DNA from: Erwinia sp. 198
GTDB lineage: Bacteria > Pseudomonadota > Gammaproteobacteria > Enterobacterales > Enterobacteriaceae
Assembly: GCF_003937915.1 (NCBI RefSeq)
Contig: NZ_RHUM01000005.1
Coordinates: forward strand, 42,014-106,013
DNA: 64,000 nt
Direction of reading: 5' to 3'
Shown here: positions 1 through 8,256 of the stretch, one piece after another
Numbering within the stretch: the first letter of the stretch is position 1
How the letters are laid out: each line of letters starts with the position of its first letter
Notes under the pieces: generated by a model
What the model saw: the letters and a program-made list of their open reading frames with translations, nothing else
Databases searched by the model: none
What the model was told of the DNA's origin: nothing
Program-made: the position numbers and the translations under genes

Positions 1-16
1 GACCCGTTAAATTTGA

Positions 17-104
<88 letters not shown>

Positions 105-146
105 GCACTTTTACCATCTGCACCTGAAGTGCATCTGATGGCGCGA

Positions 147-175
147 AGTATAGGGGAAAGCCCAAAGGCTGCCAA
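147..175 (-). promoter_or_regulatory. Promoter of serT copy 1
   Basis: On the minus strand there is a -35 TTGGCA (170-175), a 17-bp spacer and a -10 TATACT (147-152). A GC-rich discriminator follows, as in stringently controlled stable-RNA promoters. The leader before the tRNA can fold as CCATC...GATGG around an inner TGCAC/GTGCA stem. Function is inferred from the match to the sigma-70 consensus. Confidence 0.75.
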
Positions 176-316
176 GCATTTTTTTAGCTATTTTGTTGAA
201 TTTATGCGCTTTTATACATCTTTTTTTCGGCTGCTCAGGAAATGCGCCGCAGTGGTTCAAAAAGCCGCCAACAATGGGCCTGGAATAGCTAACAGCGATG
301 CCGTAATAAGATAAGG

Positions 317-412
317 TAGCTGAGTAGCTAGGTAGTTGGGTAGTTGGGTAGTTGGGTAGTTGGGTAGTTGGGTAGTTGGGTAGTTGGGTAGTTGGGTAGT
401 TGGGTAGTTGGG
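317..412. repeat. 8-bp tandem repeat array (TAGTTGGG)n between the serT copies
   Basis: Ten perfect consecutive copies of TAGTTGGG occupy 333-412. Two degenerate units precede them: TAGCTGAG (317-324) and TAGCTAGG (325-332). A 102-codon minus-strand reading frame across the array (111-419) is low-complexity, and I do not regard it as a gene. The stretch 180-316 holds nothing I recognise. A perfect array of this kind is expected to change copy number by slippage. Confidence 0.97.
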
Positions 413-456
413 GAAGCAAGGATCCTAAATCAGGCGGCTATGCCATATCATGCGCA

Positions 457-487
457 AAGCAAAACGGGCCAGCTTTCGCTGACCCGT
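457..487 (-). terminator. Terminator of serT copy 2
   Basis: Reading the minus strand just past the tRNA, ACGGGTCAGC pairs with GCTGGCCCGT (one G-U pair) around a GAAA tetraloop (464-487), followed by TTTTGCTTT. This is a good intrinsic terminator. The first part of the same hairpin is repeated at 1-7, so copy 1 probably carries it too. Confidence 0.8.
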
Positions 488-496
488 TAAATTTGA

Positions 497-584
<88 letters not shown>

Positions 585-596
585 GCAATGACCCGA

Positions 597-625
597 ACTA
601 TAAACATCCTCCGCGCCGATGTAAA
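597..625 (-). promoter_or_regulatory. Promoter of serT copy 2
   Basis: On the minus strand there is a -35 TTTACA (620-625), a 17-bp spacer and a -10 TATAGT (597-602), ending 12 bp from the tRNA 5' end. It differs from the promoter of copy 1. Function is inferred from spacing and consensus match. The remaining stretch 626-787 upstream of yccA shows no other motif I can name. Confidence 0.7.
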
Positions 626-800
626 GCAGGGCCTGATTCAACTGCCGCAAAAACAGCCAGTTTTGGTTTTTTTGTTGTTATTAGCGCCAGCCTGCTCACA
701 GAAACGCCGCCTTAACGAGTAAAGAAGGGTAAAACGTCTTCCCCCCTTCAGGCGCGGTCCTTATTCTCACTGCAATCTAATGACCTTAAGAGGCATTTCT

Positions 801-1457
801 ATGGATCGCATCGTTACTCATACCAGGCAAAGCTCGCTGCTTGCCACGCATAAAGTTTTGCGTAACACCTATTTTCTGCTGGGGCTGACGCTGGCTTTTT
901 CGGCGGTCACCGCCACGCTCAGCACCGTTTTCGCCCTGCCCGCGCCGGGCTTAATCATCATGCTGGCTGGCTTTTATGGCCTGATGTTTCTGACTTACCG
1001 CCTGGCGGACAGCCCAACCGGCATCCTGGCTGCCTTTGCCTTTACCGGCTTTCTCGGCTATTGCCTGGGGCCAATGTTGAATACCCTGCTGTCGGCGGGC
1101 ATGGGCGATGTTATCGGCCTGGCGCTCGGCGGCACCGCGCTGGTGTTCTTCTGCTGTTCAGCCTACGTGCTGACCACACGCAAGGATATGTCGTTCCTGG
1201 GCGGCATGATGATGGCAGGTTTTGTGGTACTGCTGGTGGCCGTTGTGGCTAATCTGTTTTTGCAGATCCCTGCCCTGCATCTGGCGATTAGCGTAATGTT
1301 CGTCCTGTTTTCTTCAGGCGCTATCCTGTGGGAAACCAGCAATATCATCCACGGCGGCGAAACCAACTATATCCGCGCTACCGTCAGCCTTTATGTTTCC
1401 ATCTACAACATTTTTGTCAGCCTGCTGAGTATCCTTGGCATGTCCCGCAGCAACTGA
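801..1457 (+). CDS. yccA: YccA, inner-membrane BAX-inhibitor-1 family protein, FtsH modulator
   Basis: The product is 218 aa of mostly hydrophobic sequence with about seven membrane segments. It matches E. coli YccA nearly end to end, including the conserved run from about residue 120 ([10 protein letters not shown]) and the C-terminal [10 protein letters not shown] segment. YccA is a substrate and competitive inhibitor of the membrane protease FtsH and protects SecY from degradation under secretion stress (established for E. coli). I chose the ATG at 801, preceded by AAGAGG (788-793). An upstream ATG at 780 would add seven residues absent from the family. Confidence 0.96.
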   Translation: MDRIVTHTRQSSLLATHKVLRNTYFLLGLTLAFSAVTATLSTVFALPAPGLIIMLAGFYGLMFLTYRLADSPTGILAAFAFTGFLGYCLGPMLNTLLSAGMGDVIGLALGGTALVFFCCSAYVLTTRKDMSFLGGMMMAGFVVLLVAVVANLFLQIPALHLAISVMFVLFSSGAILWETSNIIHGGETNYIRATVSLYVSIYNIFVSLLSILGMSRSN

Positions 1458-1473
1458 TGCGTTGAACGAAAAC

Positions 1474-1505
1474 AAAAAGCCCCGCAGCGCGGGGCTTTTT
1501 TTTTG
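1474..1505 (+). terminator. Intrinsic terminator after yccA
   Basis: Stem AGCCCCG/CGGGGCT (1478-1496) around CAGCG, followed by a run of nine T. An A-rich 5' flank makes weak bidirectional activity possible. Confidence 0.92.
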
Positions 1506-1566
1506 CGCATCCGCGCGGGAAAATTTTGGTAAACTGCATCCCGGTTATCAATACAGAGGCAAAACG

Positions 1567-1893
1567 GTGTTTTTTGACGGTAAAGAAATTTCGCGTGACG
1601 CACAGGGGTATCTGACTAACACTTCGGACTGGAGCGAGGCGCTGGCTCTGCTGTTGGCGGAGGAAGAAGGCATCGAGCTGAGCGAAGCCCACTGGGAAGT
1701 CGTGCGCTTTGTACGGGGGTTCTATCTGGAATTTAATACTTCTCCAGCCGTGCGCATGCTGGTTAAAGCCATGGCGAAAAAATATGGCGAAGAGAAAGGC
1801 AACAGCCGCTACCTGTTCCGCCTTTTCCCTAAGGGCCCGGCAAAACAGGCCACTAAAATTGCCGGCCTGCCTAAACCGGCTAAATGCCTGTAG
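1567..1893 (+). CDS. tusE: TusE, sulfur carrier for tRNA 2-thiouridine synthesis
   Basis: TusE (108 aa here, 109 in E. coli) takes persulfide sulfur from TusD in the TusBCD complex. It passes it to MnmA for 2-thiolation of the wobble uridine of tRNA-Lys/Glu/Gln. The acceptor cysteine, conserved as the second-last residue, is present (Cys107, in KCL). The core [17 protein letters not shown] and [10 protein letters not shown] blocks are intact. The start is GTG at 1567, preceded by AGAGG at 1554-1558. The frame stays open upstream to an ATG at 1435, but that would run through the yccA terminator and is not credible. Confidence 0.95.
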   Translation: MFFDGKEISRDAQGYLTNTSDWSEALALLLAEEEGIELSEAHWEVVRFVRGFYLEFNTSPAVRMLVKAMAKKYGEEKGNSRYLFRLFPKGPAKQATKIAGLPKPAKCL

Positions 1894-1902
1894 TGAAGAT
1901 CT

Positions 1903-2181
1903 TTATCCGGTGGTGAAACCCGCAGGCTGCTCCTGAAGCGCACAGGGTTCCGTCAGCACTTTATCGACCCTGGCCGAACGCGGCCCGCCCGCCTTCAGCC
2001 AGGCAATCAGCGCCTCGACTTCTTTTTCCTCCCCACAGGCCAATACCTCTACGCTGCCATCGTCAAGATTGCGGGCATAGCCATTAAGCCCGCGCGCGCG
2101 CGCTTCGTGCTGGGTTGTATAGCGAAATCCCACGCCCTGCACGCTGCCGTGGACCCACGCTCGTTTACAGATTGCCGTCAT
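1903..2181 (-). CDS. yccX: Acylphosphatase YccX
   Basis: A 92-aa acylphosphatase, the same length as E. coli YccX. The fold's active-site loop GxVQGVGFR is seen at about residues 12-20; its Arg binds the phosphate. The catalytic Asn lies in [13 protein letters not shown]. It hydrolyses carboxyl-phosphate bonds such as acetyl or carbamoyl phosphate; the physiological substrate is uncertain. The start at 2181 has an AGGAGG Shine-Dalgarno (2185-2190). A longer frame to 2223 overlaps the divergent promoter region and is not preferred. It converges on tusE with a 9-bp gap. Confidence 0.95.
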   Translation of the reverse strand: MTAICKRAWVHGSVQGVGFRYTTQHEARARGLNGYARNLDDGSVEVLACGEEKEVEALIAWLKAGGPRSARVDKVLTEPCALQEQPAGFTTG

Positions 2182-2265
2182 ATTTCCTCCTGAAGAGACA
2201 GTTTGCTTTTTGTAGCCAGGCACCGGACAATGACGCCTGTTTTTCTGACTGTAAGCATAGCAAAT

Positions 2266-3456
2266 ATGACCGTTCGTTTGATTCTCGCTAAAGGACGTGA
2301 AAAGTCCTTACTCCGCCGCCATCCCTGGGTTTTCTCCGGTGCCGTAGCCCGTATGGAAGGCAAAGCCCAGTCGGGCGAAACCATTGACGTTTGCGACAGC
2401 CAGGGTAAATGGCTGGCCCGCGCCGCCTGGTCGCCCGCTTCGCAAATCCGCGCCCGCGTCTGGAGCTGGGAACAGGATGAAGCGATCGATATCGCTTTCT
2501 TTACCCGACGTTTGCAGGCAGCTCAGCAGCTGCGCGACTGGCTGGCGGAGCGTGACGATCTCGACAGCTATCGCCTGATCGCCGGCGAGTCGGACGGCCT
2601 GCCGGGCATTACCATCGATCGCTTTGGCCATTTCCTGGTGCTGCAGCTGCTTTCCGCCGGTGCCGAATACCAGCGCGCCGCCCTGATTACCGCACTACAG
2701 CACTGCTATCCGCAATGCGCCATCTACGATCGCTCTGACGTATCGGTACGTAAAAAAGAGGGTCTTGAGCTGACGCAGGGCGTGGTGATGGGCGAAACGC
2801 CGCCTGAACTGCTGCCGATTACCGAACACGGTATGAAACTGCTGGTCGATATTCAGACCGGCCATAAAACCGGCTACTACCTTGACCAGCGCGACAGCCG
2901 GCTGGCTACGCGCCGCTATGCAAAAGATCGCCGCGTGCTGAACTGCTTCTCCTATACCGGCGGCTTTGCCGTTTCGGCACTGATGGGCGGCTGCCAGCAG
3001 GTGATCAGCGTGGATACCTCACAGGCGGCGCTGGATGTGGCTCGCCAGAACGTAGAGCTGAACGGTCTGGATCTCAGCAAAGCAGAGTTTCTGCGCGATG
3101 ACGTATTTAAATTGCTGCGTCGCTATCGCGAAAGCGGAGAAAAATTCGATCTGATCGTGATGGATCCGCCAAAGTTCGTTGAGAACAAAAACCAGCTGGC
3201 CGGCGCCTGCCGTGGCTATAAAGATATCAACATGCTGGCAATGCAGCTGCTTAATCCCGGCGGTATGCTGATGACGTTCTCCTGCTCTGGCCTGATGCCT
3301 ACCGAGCTGTTCCAGAAAATTATTGCTGATGCTGCGCTCGATGCACAGCGTGATGTACAATTTATAGAACAGTTCAGGCAGGCAGCCGATCACCCGGTGA
3401 TCGCCAGCTATCCGGAAGGTCTCTATCTGAAAGGATTTGCCTGTCGCGTGCTGTGA
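2266..3456 (+). CDS. rlmI: RlmI, 23S rRNA m5C1962 methyltransferase
   Basis: The product is 396 aa, exactly the E. coli length. An N-terminal PUA RNA-binding domain (about 1-75) is followed by an EEHEE linker and a Rossmann SAM-methyltransferase domain. [12 protein letters not shown] forms the SAM-binding loop and MDPPKF is the catalytic-region motif. The nucleophilic Cys is probably the one in TFSCSG. It methylates C5 of C1962 in 23S rRNA. The start at 2266 is chosen by alignment ([14 protein letters not shown]). The longer frame from 2203 would add 21 residues not found in the family. Confidence 0.96.
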   Translation: MTVRLILAKGREKSLLRRHPWVFSGAVARMEGKAQSGETIDVCDSQGKWLARAAWSPASQIRARVWSWEQDEAIDIAFFTRRLQAAQQLRDWLAERDDLDSYRLIAGESDGLPGITIDRFGHFLVLQLLSAGAEYQRAALITALQHCYPQCAIYDRSDVSVRKKEGLELTQGVVMGETPPELLPITEHGMKLLVDIQTGHKTGYYLDQRDSRLATRRYAKDRRVLNCFSYTGGFAVSALMGGCQQVISVDTSQAALDVARQNVELNGLDLSKAEFLRDDVFKLLRRYRESGEKFDLIVMDPPKFVENKNQLAGACRGYKDINMLAMQLLNPGGMLMTFSCSGLMPTELFQKIIADAALDAQRDVQFIEQFRQAADHPVIASYPEGLYLKGFACRVL

Positions 3457-3482
3457 CTTGAAAACGCTAACGCTGCCCCCAT
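3457..3482 (+). promoter_or_regulatory. Sigma-32 (heat-shock) promoter for hspQ
   Basis: A -35 CTTGAA (3457-3462), a 14-bp spacer and a -10 CCCCAT (3477-3482) give essentially the RpoH consensus. It begins directly after the rlmI stop codon and points at hspQ, 37 bp upstream of its ATG. hspQ is a known heat-shock gene in E. coli, which supports the call. Confidence 0.9.
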
Positions 3483-3518
3483 AAAGGATAGCAGGGTTAT
3501 GTTTCTCGGGAGGTCACG

Positions 3519-3833
3519 ATGATTGCCAGCAAATTTGGACTTGGCCAGCAGGTACGACACAAGCTGCTGGGTTTTTTAGGGGTGGTGGTTGATGTGGATC
3601 CGGAATACTCGTTAGAGGATCCTGAAATTGATGATATCGCCGACGGCGCGTTACGCAATGCCCCGTGGTATCACGTTGTAATGGAAGACGATAACGGCGA
3701 AACGGTGCACACCTATCTGGCGGAAGCGCAGCTGGGCTGGGAGATACCGGGCGAGCACCCCGAGCATCCTTCAATGGATGAACTCGCCGCCTCCATTCGC
3801 AAACAGCTGCAGGCGCCACGCCTCAGAAACTGA
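3519..3833 (+). CDS. hspQ: HspQ, heat-shock protein, DnaA/Lon adaptor
   Basis: The protein is 104 aa (105 in E. coli), with the conserved start [18 protein letters not shown], the [10 protein letters not shown] core and the C terminus QLQAPRLRN. HspQ binds hemimethylated DNA in vitro, promotes degradation of an over-initiating mutant DnaA, and acts as a specificity-enhancing factor for Lon. Its sigma-32 promoter and downstream terminator make it a free-standing heat-shock transcription unit. The start has GGGAGG (3509-3514) upstream. Confidence 0.95.
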   Translation: MIASKFGLGQQVRHKLLGFLGVVVDVDPEYSLEDPEIDDIADGALRNAPWYHVVMEDDNGETVHTYLAEAQLGWEIPGEHPEHPSMDELAASIRKQLQAPRLRN

Positions 3834-3834
3834 C

Positions 3835-3860
3835 AAAGACCCCGCTTGCGGGGTTTTTTA
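3835..3860 (+). terminator. Terminator between hspQ and yccU
   Basis: Hairpin ACCCCGC/GCGGGGT (3839-3854) with a T run to 3859. It lies between two convergent genes and could serve both. Confidence 0.9.
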
Positions 3861-4274
3861 TTATCTGCCCAATCCCAGACGAGGAATTTCTATCATTGGG
3901 CAACGATCCATCACCACTTTCAGACCCGCATCGGCAGCCAGCACCGCAGCCTGCTCATTAATAACGCCCTGCTGTAGCCACAGCGATTTGGCGCCTATAG
4001 CTATTGCCTCCTGCGCCACGCCCCAGGCCGCCTCCGAATTACGGAACACGTCAACCATATCCACCGGCTCGGGGATCTCTTCCAGCTTTGCATAAACCCG
4101 CTGTCCCAGCAGCGTTTGCCCGGCCAGTTTAGGGCTGACCGGCGTCACCTTGTAGCCCTGCCCAAGCAGATACGCCATCACGTAATGGCTGGCCCTGGTG
4201 GGTTTCTCGCTGGCGCCCACCAGCGCGATATGGCGAGTCGTTGTCAAAACTTCAGTAATCATGTTGTCGTCCAT
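3861..4274 (-). CDS. yccU: YccU, CoA-binding domain protein
   Basis: A 137-aa single CoA-binding Rossmann domain, the same length as E. coli YccU. The nucleotide-binding loop IALVGASEKP lies near residues 17-26, and VDMVDVFRNSEAAW follows in the middle. The conserved C-terminal VMDRCPMIEIPRLGL is present. The fold resembles the CoA-binding half of succinyl-CoA synthetase alpha. No reaction is firmly established for this stand-alone form. A GGAG sits just upstream of the ATG. The gene is divergent from yccT across a 170-bp intergenic region. Confidence 0.9.
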   Translation of the reverse strand: MDDNMITEVLTTTRHIALVGASEKPTRASHYVMAYLLGQGYKVTPVSPKLAGQTLLGQRVYAKLEEIPEPVDMVDVFRNSEAAWGVAQEAIAIGAKSLWLQQGVINEQAAVLAADAGLKVVMDRCPMIEIPRLGLGR

Positions 4275-4444
4275 AGCGGCTCCGTTAACTATTTCTGTTT
4301 TGCAAGACGATCGTATTTTGCGCTTATAATCATAGCCGCAAAAGATTTAGCATGAATAGATATGTAAAAATGTTAATATGCTGTCATACTGAAAGACTTT
4401 GATACATTCGCTCTTTTTTTACATTTTGGGCATCTGGAGAAATA

Positions 4445-5077
4445 ATGAAGCTGGGTCTGCTCCTGACAGGGTTGATGGCAATGTGGGTTGCGGCTGCGGC
4501 CCAGGCGACCACCTTAAAACTCGCGCCTGAGATCGATCTGCTGGTGCTCGACGGTCATAAAATTTCCGGTTCGCTGCTGAAAGGCGCCGATGGGCTGGAA
4601 CTGGAGCAAGGGCAGCACCAGCTGCTGTTCCGCATAGAAAAAAGGCTGGAAAACAGCCATACCTCATCCTGGCGTTCGCCGCCGCTGATCGTGACTTTTA
4701 CTACCAACGTTAAATCAATTGCTATCGCGTTGCCTGCTATCCACACGTCTGCCCAGGCACGTGCGTTTGCTCATCGCCCCGATTTTCAGCTGCATGACGA
4801 GCACGGCAAGATCGTGCAGAGTCAGCAGGACAGGCTGACCGGCACCGCCGGCGAAAATTATGAACGGGAAATGGCGGTTTATAATATGCAGGGCCATTCG
4901 GCTTCGGTACCTCGTTTTGCGCAGCCGCATACTACCGGCAGCCCGACAGACGATACGCTGACTTTCGCCAGCAGCCACTATCCGGCTGGCCGCGTACTGC
5001 AGCTATGGTATCAACAGGTTGACGCCGCTACCCGCCAACGTTTTGTTCTGCTAATGAAAGCCCTACGCACAGGTTAA
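4445..5077 (+). CDS. yccT: YccT/CsgI, periplasmic DUF2057 protein
   Basis: A 210-aa exported protein with a Sec signal peptide (residues 1-21, cleavage after AAAQA). A DUF2057 domain follows, with the typical [11 protein letters not shown] and LVFRIEKRL-like segments. E. coli YccT (CsgI) has been reported to inhibit extracellular curli polymerisation. Whether that role holds here is unknown, and no csg genes are in the window. The C-terminal half is more divergent from E. coli than its neighbours are. An AGA-rich Shine-Dalgarno precedes the ATG. Confidence 0.88.
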   Translation: MKLGLLLTGLMAMWVAAAAQATTLKLAPEIDLLVLDGHKISGSLLKGADGLELEQGQHQLLFRIEKRLENSHTSSWRSPPLIVTFTTNVKSIAIALPAIHTSAQARAFAHRPDFQLHDEHGKIVQSQQDRLTGTAGENYEREMAVYNMQGHSASVPRFAQPHTTGSPTDDTLTFASSHYPAGRVLQLWYQQVDAATRQRFVLLMKALRTG

Positions 5078-5145
5078 GCCTGCCTTGCTGGCATCCCGGG
5101 ATCGGAAGCCGTATAGTTTGCTTTTCAACGCAACAGGATATCGCC

Positions 5146-5604
5146 ATGGAGCAGACTACCCGCACCCTAGGGGAAAAAAAACATATTGCGCTGGTCGCGC
5201 ACGATCACTGTAAAGCCTCAATGATGGCGTGGGTCGACAGCCACAAAGCGCTGTTGCAGCACCATACGCTGTACGCAACCGGCACCACCGGCAATCTGAT
5301 CCAGCGCGCCACCGGCCTGCCGGTGACCGCTATGCTAAGCGGCCCAATGGGCGGCGACCAGCAGGTAGGCGCGCTGATTTCGGAAGGCAAAATCGACGTG
5401 CTGATTTTCTTCTGGGATCCGCTGAACGCGGTGCCGCACGATCCTGACGTCAAAGCGCTGCTGCGCCTGGCAACGGTCTGGAATATTCCTGTTGCGACCA
5501 ATCGCGCCACCGCCGACTTTATTATTCATTCCCCGCTGTTCGCACAGCCGCTTGATATTTCTATTCCTGACTATCAACGTTATTTGCAGGCGCGCCTGCA
5601 GTAG
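5146..5604 (+). CDS. mgsA: Methylglyoxal synthase
   Basis: The enzyme (152 aa, full family length) converts dihydroxyacetone phosphate to methylglyoxal and phosphate, a glycolytic overflow bypass. The catalytic Asp71 in GPMGGDQQ and the His98 region ([11 protein letters not shown]) are intact. The substrate-phosphate loop ATGTTGNLI at about 45-53 is also present. An AGGATA-type ribosome site precedes the ATG. It converges on helD with a 19-bp gap and shows no visible terminator. Confidence 0.97.
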   Translation: MEQTTRTLGEKKHIALVAHDHCKASMMAWVDSHKALLQHHTLYATGTTGNLIQRATGLPVTAMLSGPMGGDQQVGALISEGKIDVLIFFWDPLNAVPHDPDVKALLRLATVWNIPVATNRATADFIIHSPLFAQPLDISIPDYQRYLQARLQ

Positions 5605-5623
5605 ACGCCACGGGCGTGCCGGA

Positions 5624-7678
5624 TTACGGCTTGCGTAACAGCGGTACGCCCATGCGTTTAAATTCTGCTACAAAGCCTGACGGCGCATCGCTGTCAAACA
5701 GCAGCCAAACCTGTTTTTTCGCCCGCGTAATGGCGACATAGGCCAAACGCCGCTCTTCGGCGTCGGGAAAATCTTCCGGCTGCGGCAGCAGCGCCTGCTC
5801 GATAACCGACTCTCTGGCAGCGGCCGGAAACCCATCCTCGCCGCTTTTTAGCCCCAGCAACAGGACGTAATCTGCTTCCTGCCCCTTGCTGGCGTGTATC
5901 GTTGCAAAAGAAATATTCAGGCCTGGCCAGCGAGTTTTCGCTTTAGCCAGCAGCGGCGGTTGCTGGTAGTGATAGCGCGCAAGGATCAGGATTTTTTCTT
6001 CCTGCGTGACGTAGCCGCTGAGCTTATTCAGCAGCGGTTCCAGCTGTGAATCAGGCAGCAACGAGAGGGCTTTTTTAGTGCCTTTGCTCAGGCTGTTCAG
6101 CGTTTTTTTCAGCTGGGACGGATTGCGTTGGATAAAGTCATTGGCTATTTCGCCAATACGCTCGTTGAATCGCCAGGTCGTGTCCAGCACGCAGCGTTCG
6201 CCTGCACCAAAATAATGATGAAAGGCGGTAGTGAGGGCCATTTCCGCGCCGCTAAAGCGATAAATCGCCTGCCAGTCATCGCCCACGGCGAACAGCGAAG
6301 ACTGACTGTTTTGTCTGCGTAGCGCCGCCAGCAGAGCCGCTCGCTGCGGCGACATATCCTGAAATTCATCGACCAGGATGTGCTTCCACGGACTGATAAA
6401 GCGTCCTTTTTCCAACACGGCGATCGCCTGATGGATCAGCCCGGCAAAATCTACCGCGCCTTCTTCTTTCACAGCGCCTTTCCAGGCTTTTAACAGCGGC
6501 GCCATCAGTTTGACTCGTTTGCTGAACAGATCGCGAACCGCTTCCGGCGCGGAGTCGATCATCGCGGCCTGCGCGCCGCCGTGCATTCGCATAAGCTCCA
6601 GCCAGCGCTCCAGACGCGCGCCGACTCTGTTGGCCAACTTCTCATCCTGCCAGTAAGCACCTTCGTCCAGCTCCCAGCCTAAATCCTCATGAAGCCACTG
6701 CCGCCAGCCGCTGGCCTGCGCTTTTTTCTCGCTGCACTGTTGCTGCCAGGTTTCTGTCAGCAGCCTGCGCCTCAGCGCGCCGTCAGTTTCCAGCTTGCTA
6801 ATCACTGGCGACCTGTTGCTGCCCTGCTGAATAATGTGCAGCGCCAGGGAATGAAAAGTGCGCGCTTCAAGGTCATGGCTACCGAGCCGCGTTTTAAGCC
6901 GGTGGTTCATTTCTTCCGCTGCCCGACGGCCAAATGACAACAGCAGAATTTGCTCTGCGGCAGCCGCTTTACGCATCAGCAGCCAGCCTGCACGCGCCAC
7001 CAGCACCGAGGTTTTCCCGCTGCCCGCCCCGGCCAGCACCAGCACCGCCTCCTCGCCGTTGACTACCGCGCCGGCCTGGGAGGCGTTAAGCGGTGAACTT
7101 TCGATCCCGGCAAAAAAATCGGCATACTGCACCAGCATTTTTTCCGTCCAGCGCCTGTTACGCTGCTGACGCTGCGCCTCGCTGTTTTCCAGCCAGCGCC
7201 GACAGAAAAGGTATGCTTCGCGACAGGATTCAAACTCTTCAAGACGGGCGACGGGTAAAGGCTGCGAGGAGAAAGCATCCCGAATTTTTTCGCCCCAGTT
7301 CGCCACCTCCTGGCGTTTCAGCCAGCGATCCTGCTGCTCAAACTCGCTTAGTCTTACGACCTGCTGCTGTAAAACTTCGGCGGCGATCGGGCTCATCTGC
7401 TGGCTCCATGCCTGCCATGCCTGGTTAAGATAGTGATAAAAACGCTGCGTTTCCTGCCACTCCGTGCCGTGCAAACGCACCACTTTATTATCGGGCAGCG
7501 AAAATTCCAGCTCTCCCCAGACCAGTCCGCGTTTGCAGCGGATCGCCAACAGCTGGTTAAAAGGGATCAGGTATTCATGCTTCTGACCACTGACTTCGAC
7601 GCCGGCAGAGAGCAGACGCACCCGATTATAGGGATGCTGCGCCAGATGCTTACCCAGCGAGGTTGCTTTCAGTTCCAT
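5624..7678 (-). CDS. helD: DNA helicase IV
   Basis: A superfamily I (UvrD/Rep-like) 3'-5' helicase of 684 aa, the same length as E. coli HelD. An N-terminal accessory domain occupies about the first 195 residues. The Walker A motif GAGSGKT is at about 217-223 and the motif II LVDEFQDMSP at about 432-442. Motif III GDDWQAIYRFSGA and the C-terminal motifs TIHASKGQEAD and YVAITRAKK follow. It acts in recombination and DNA repair. It is transcribed alone. Confidence 0.97.
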   Translation of the reverse strand: MELKATSLGKHLAQHPYNRVRLLSAGVEVSGQKHEYLIPFNQLLAIRCKRGLVWGELEFSLPDNKVVRLHGTEWQETQRFYHYLNQAWQAWSQQMSPIAAEVLQQQVVRLSEFEQQDRWLKRQEVANWGEKIRDAFSSQPLPVARLEEFESCREAYLFCRRWLENSEAQRQQRNRRWTEKMLVQYADFFAGIESSPLNASQAGAVVNGEEAVLVLAGAGSGKTSVLVARAGWLLMRKAAAAEQILLLSFGRRAAEEMNHRLKTRLGSHDLEARTFHSLALHIIQQGSNRSPVISKLETDGALRRRLLTETWQQQCSEKKAQASGWRQWLHEDLGWELDEGAYWQDEKLANRVGARLERWLELMRMHGGAQAAMIDSAPEAVRDLFSKRVKLMAPLLKAWKGAVKEEGAVDFAGLIHQAIAVLEKGRFISPWKHILVDEFQDMSPQRAALLAALRRQNSQSSLFAVGDDWQAIYRFSGAEMALTTAFHHYFGAGERCVLDTTWRFNERIGEIANDFIQRNPSQLKKTLNSLSKGTKKALSLLPDSQLEPLLNKLSGYVTQEEKILILARYHYQQPPLLAKAKTRWPGLNISFATIHASKGQEADYVLLLGLKSGEDGFPAAARESVIEQALLPQPEDFPDAEERRLAYVAITRAKKQVWLLFDSDAPSGFVAEFKRMGVPLLRKP

Positions 7679-7807
7679 AGAGGCTCTCGGGCTGCGGTTA
7701 ATCTGTCGGACAGTTTACCCGGCAAGGATGTACCGCTCCAGCGTTAAAACGCGGTATAATCAACGTATTGAATTTTCTTTTTTCGCGCAGCGCGAGGACC
7801 CTATCTG

Positions 7808-8254
7808 ATGCGTACCGTTTTAAATATTTTAAATTTCTTTCTGGGCGGTTTTGTCACGACTCTTGGCTGGCTTGTTGCCACGCTGCTCAGCATCGTTTTC
7901 ATTATTACGCTGCCGTTGACCCGTTCCTGCTGGGAAATCACCAGGCTTTCGCTGCTGCCTTTCGGCAATGAAGCGGTGCATGTGGATGAGCTTAACCCCG
8001 CCAAAAAGAATGTTTTGTTGAACTCCGGCGGCACCGTGTTAAATATCATCTGGTTTATTTTCTGCGGCTGGTGGCTTTGCGTCACCCATATCCTGGTAGG
8101 TATCGCGCAGTGTATTACAATTATCGGTATCCCTACGGGCATCGCACACTTTAAGATCGCCGCTATCGCACTCTGGCCGGTCGGACGCCGCGTAGTCAGC
8201 GTTGAAGTCGCCAAAGCCGCCCGTGAAGCCAACGCCCGCAGCCGGTATAACTAA
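7808..8254 (+). CDS. yccF: YccF inner-membrane protein
   Basis: A 148-aa protein with two DUF307 repeats, each a hydrophobic pair. LGGFVTTLGW and the LNPAKKNVLLN linker are conserved, and IGIPTGIAHFKIAAIALWPVGR repeats the domain signature. The length equals E. coli YccF. The function is unknown. A GAGGA lies just upstream of the ATG. yccS starts 2 bp after its stop, so the two are co-transcribed. Confidence 0.92.
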   Translation: MRTVLNILNFFLGGFVTTLGWLVATLLSIVFIITLPLTRSCWEITRLSLLPFGNEAVHVDELNPAKKNVLLNSGGTVLNIIWFIFCGWWLCVTHILVGIAQCITIIGIPTGIAHFKIAAIALWPVGRRVVSVEVAKAAREANARSRYN

Positions 8255-8256
8255 CT

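Noticed and set aside
111-419. Minus-strand frame with LPNYPTTQ repeats near serT
   Set aside because: The repeats simply translate the 8-bp DNA array; no ribosome site, and the frame runs through the serT copy 1 promoter.
1435-1566. N-terminal extension of tusE to an ATG at 1435
   Set aside because: It would translate through the yccA terminator; the GTG at 1567 has a ribosome site and gives the family length.
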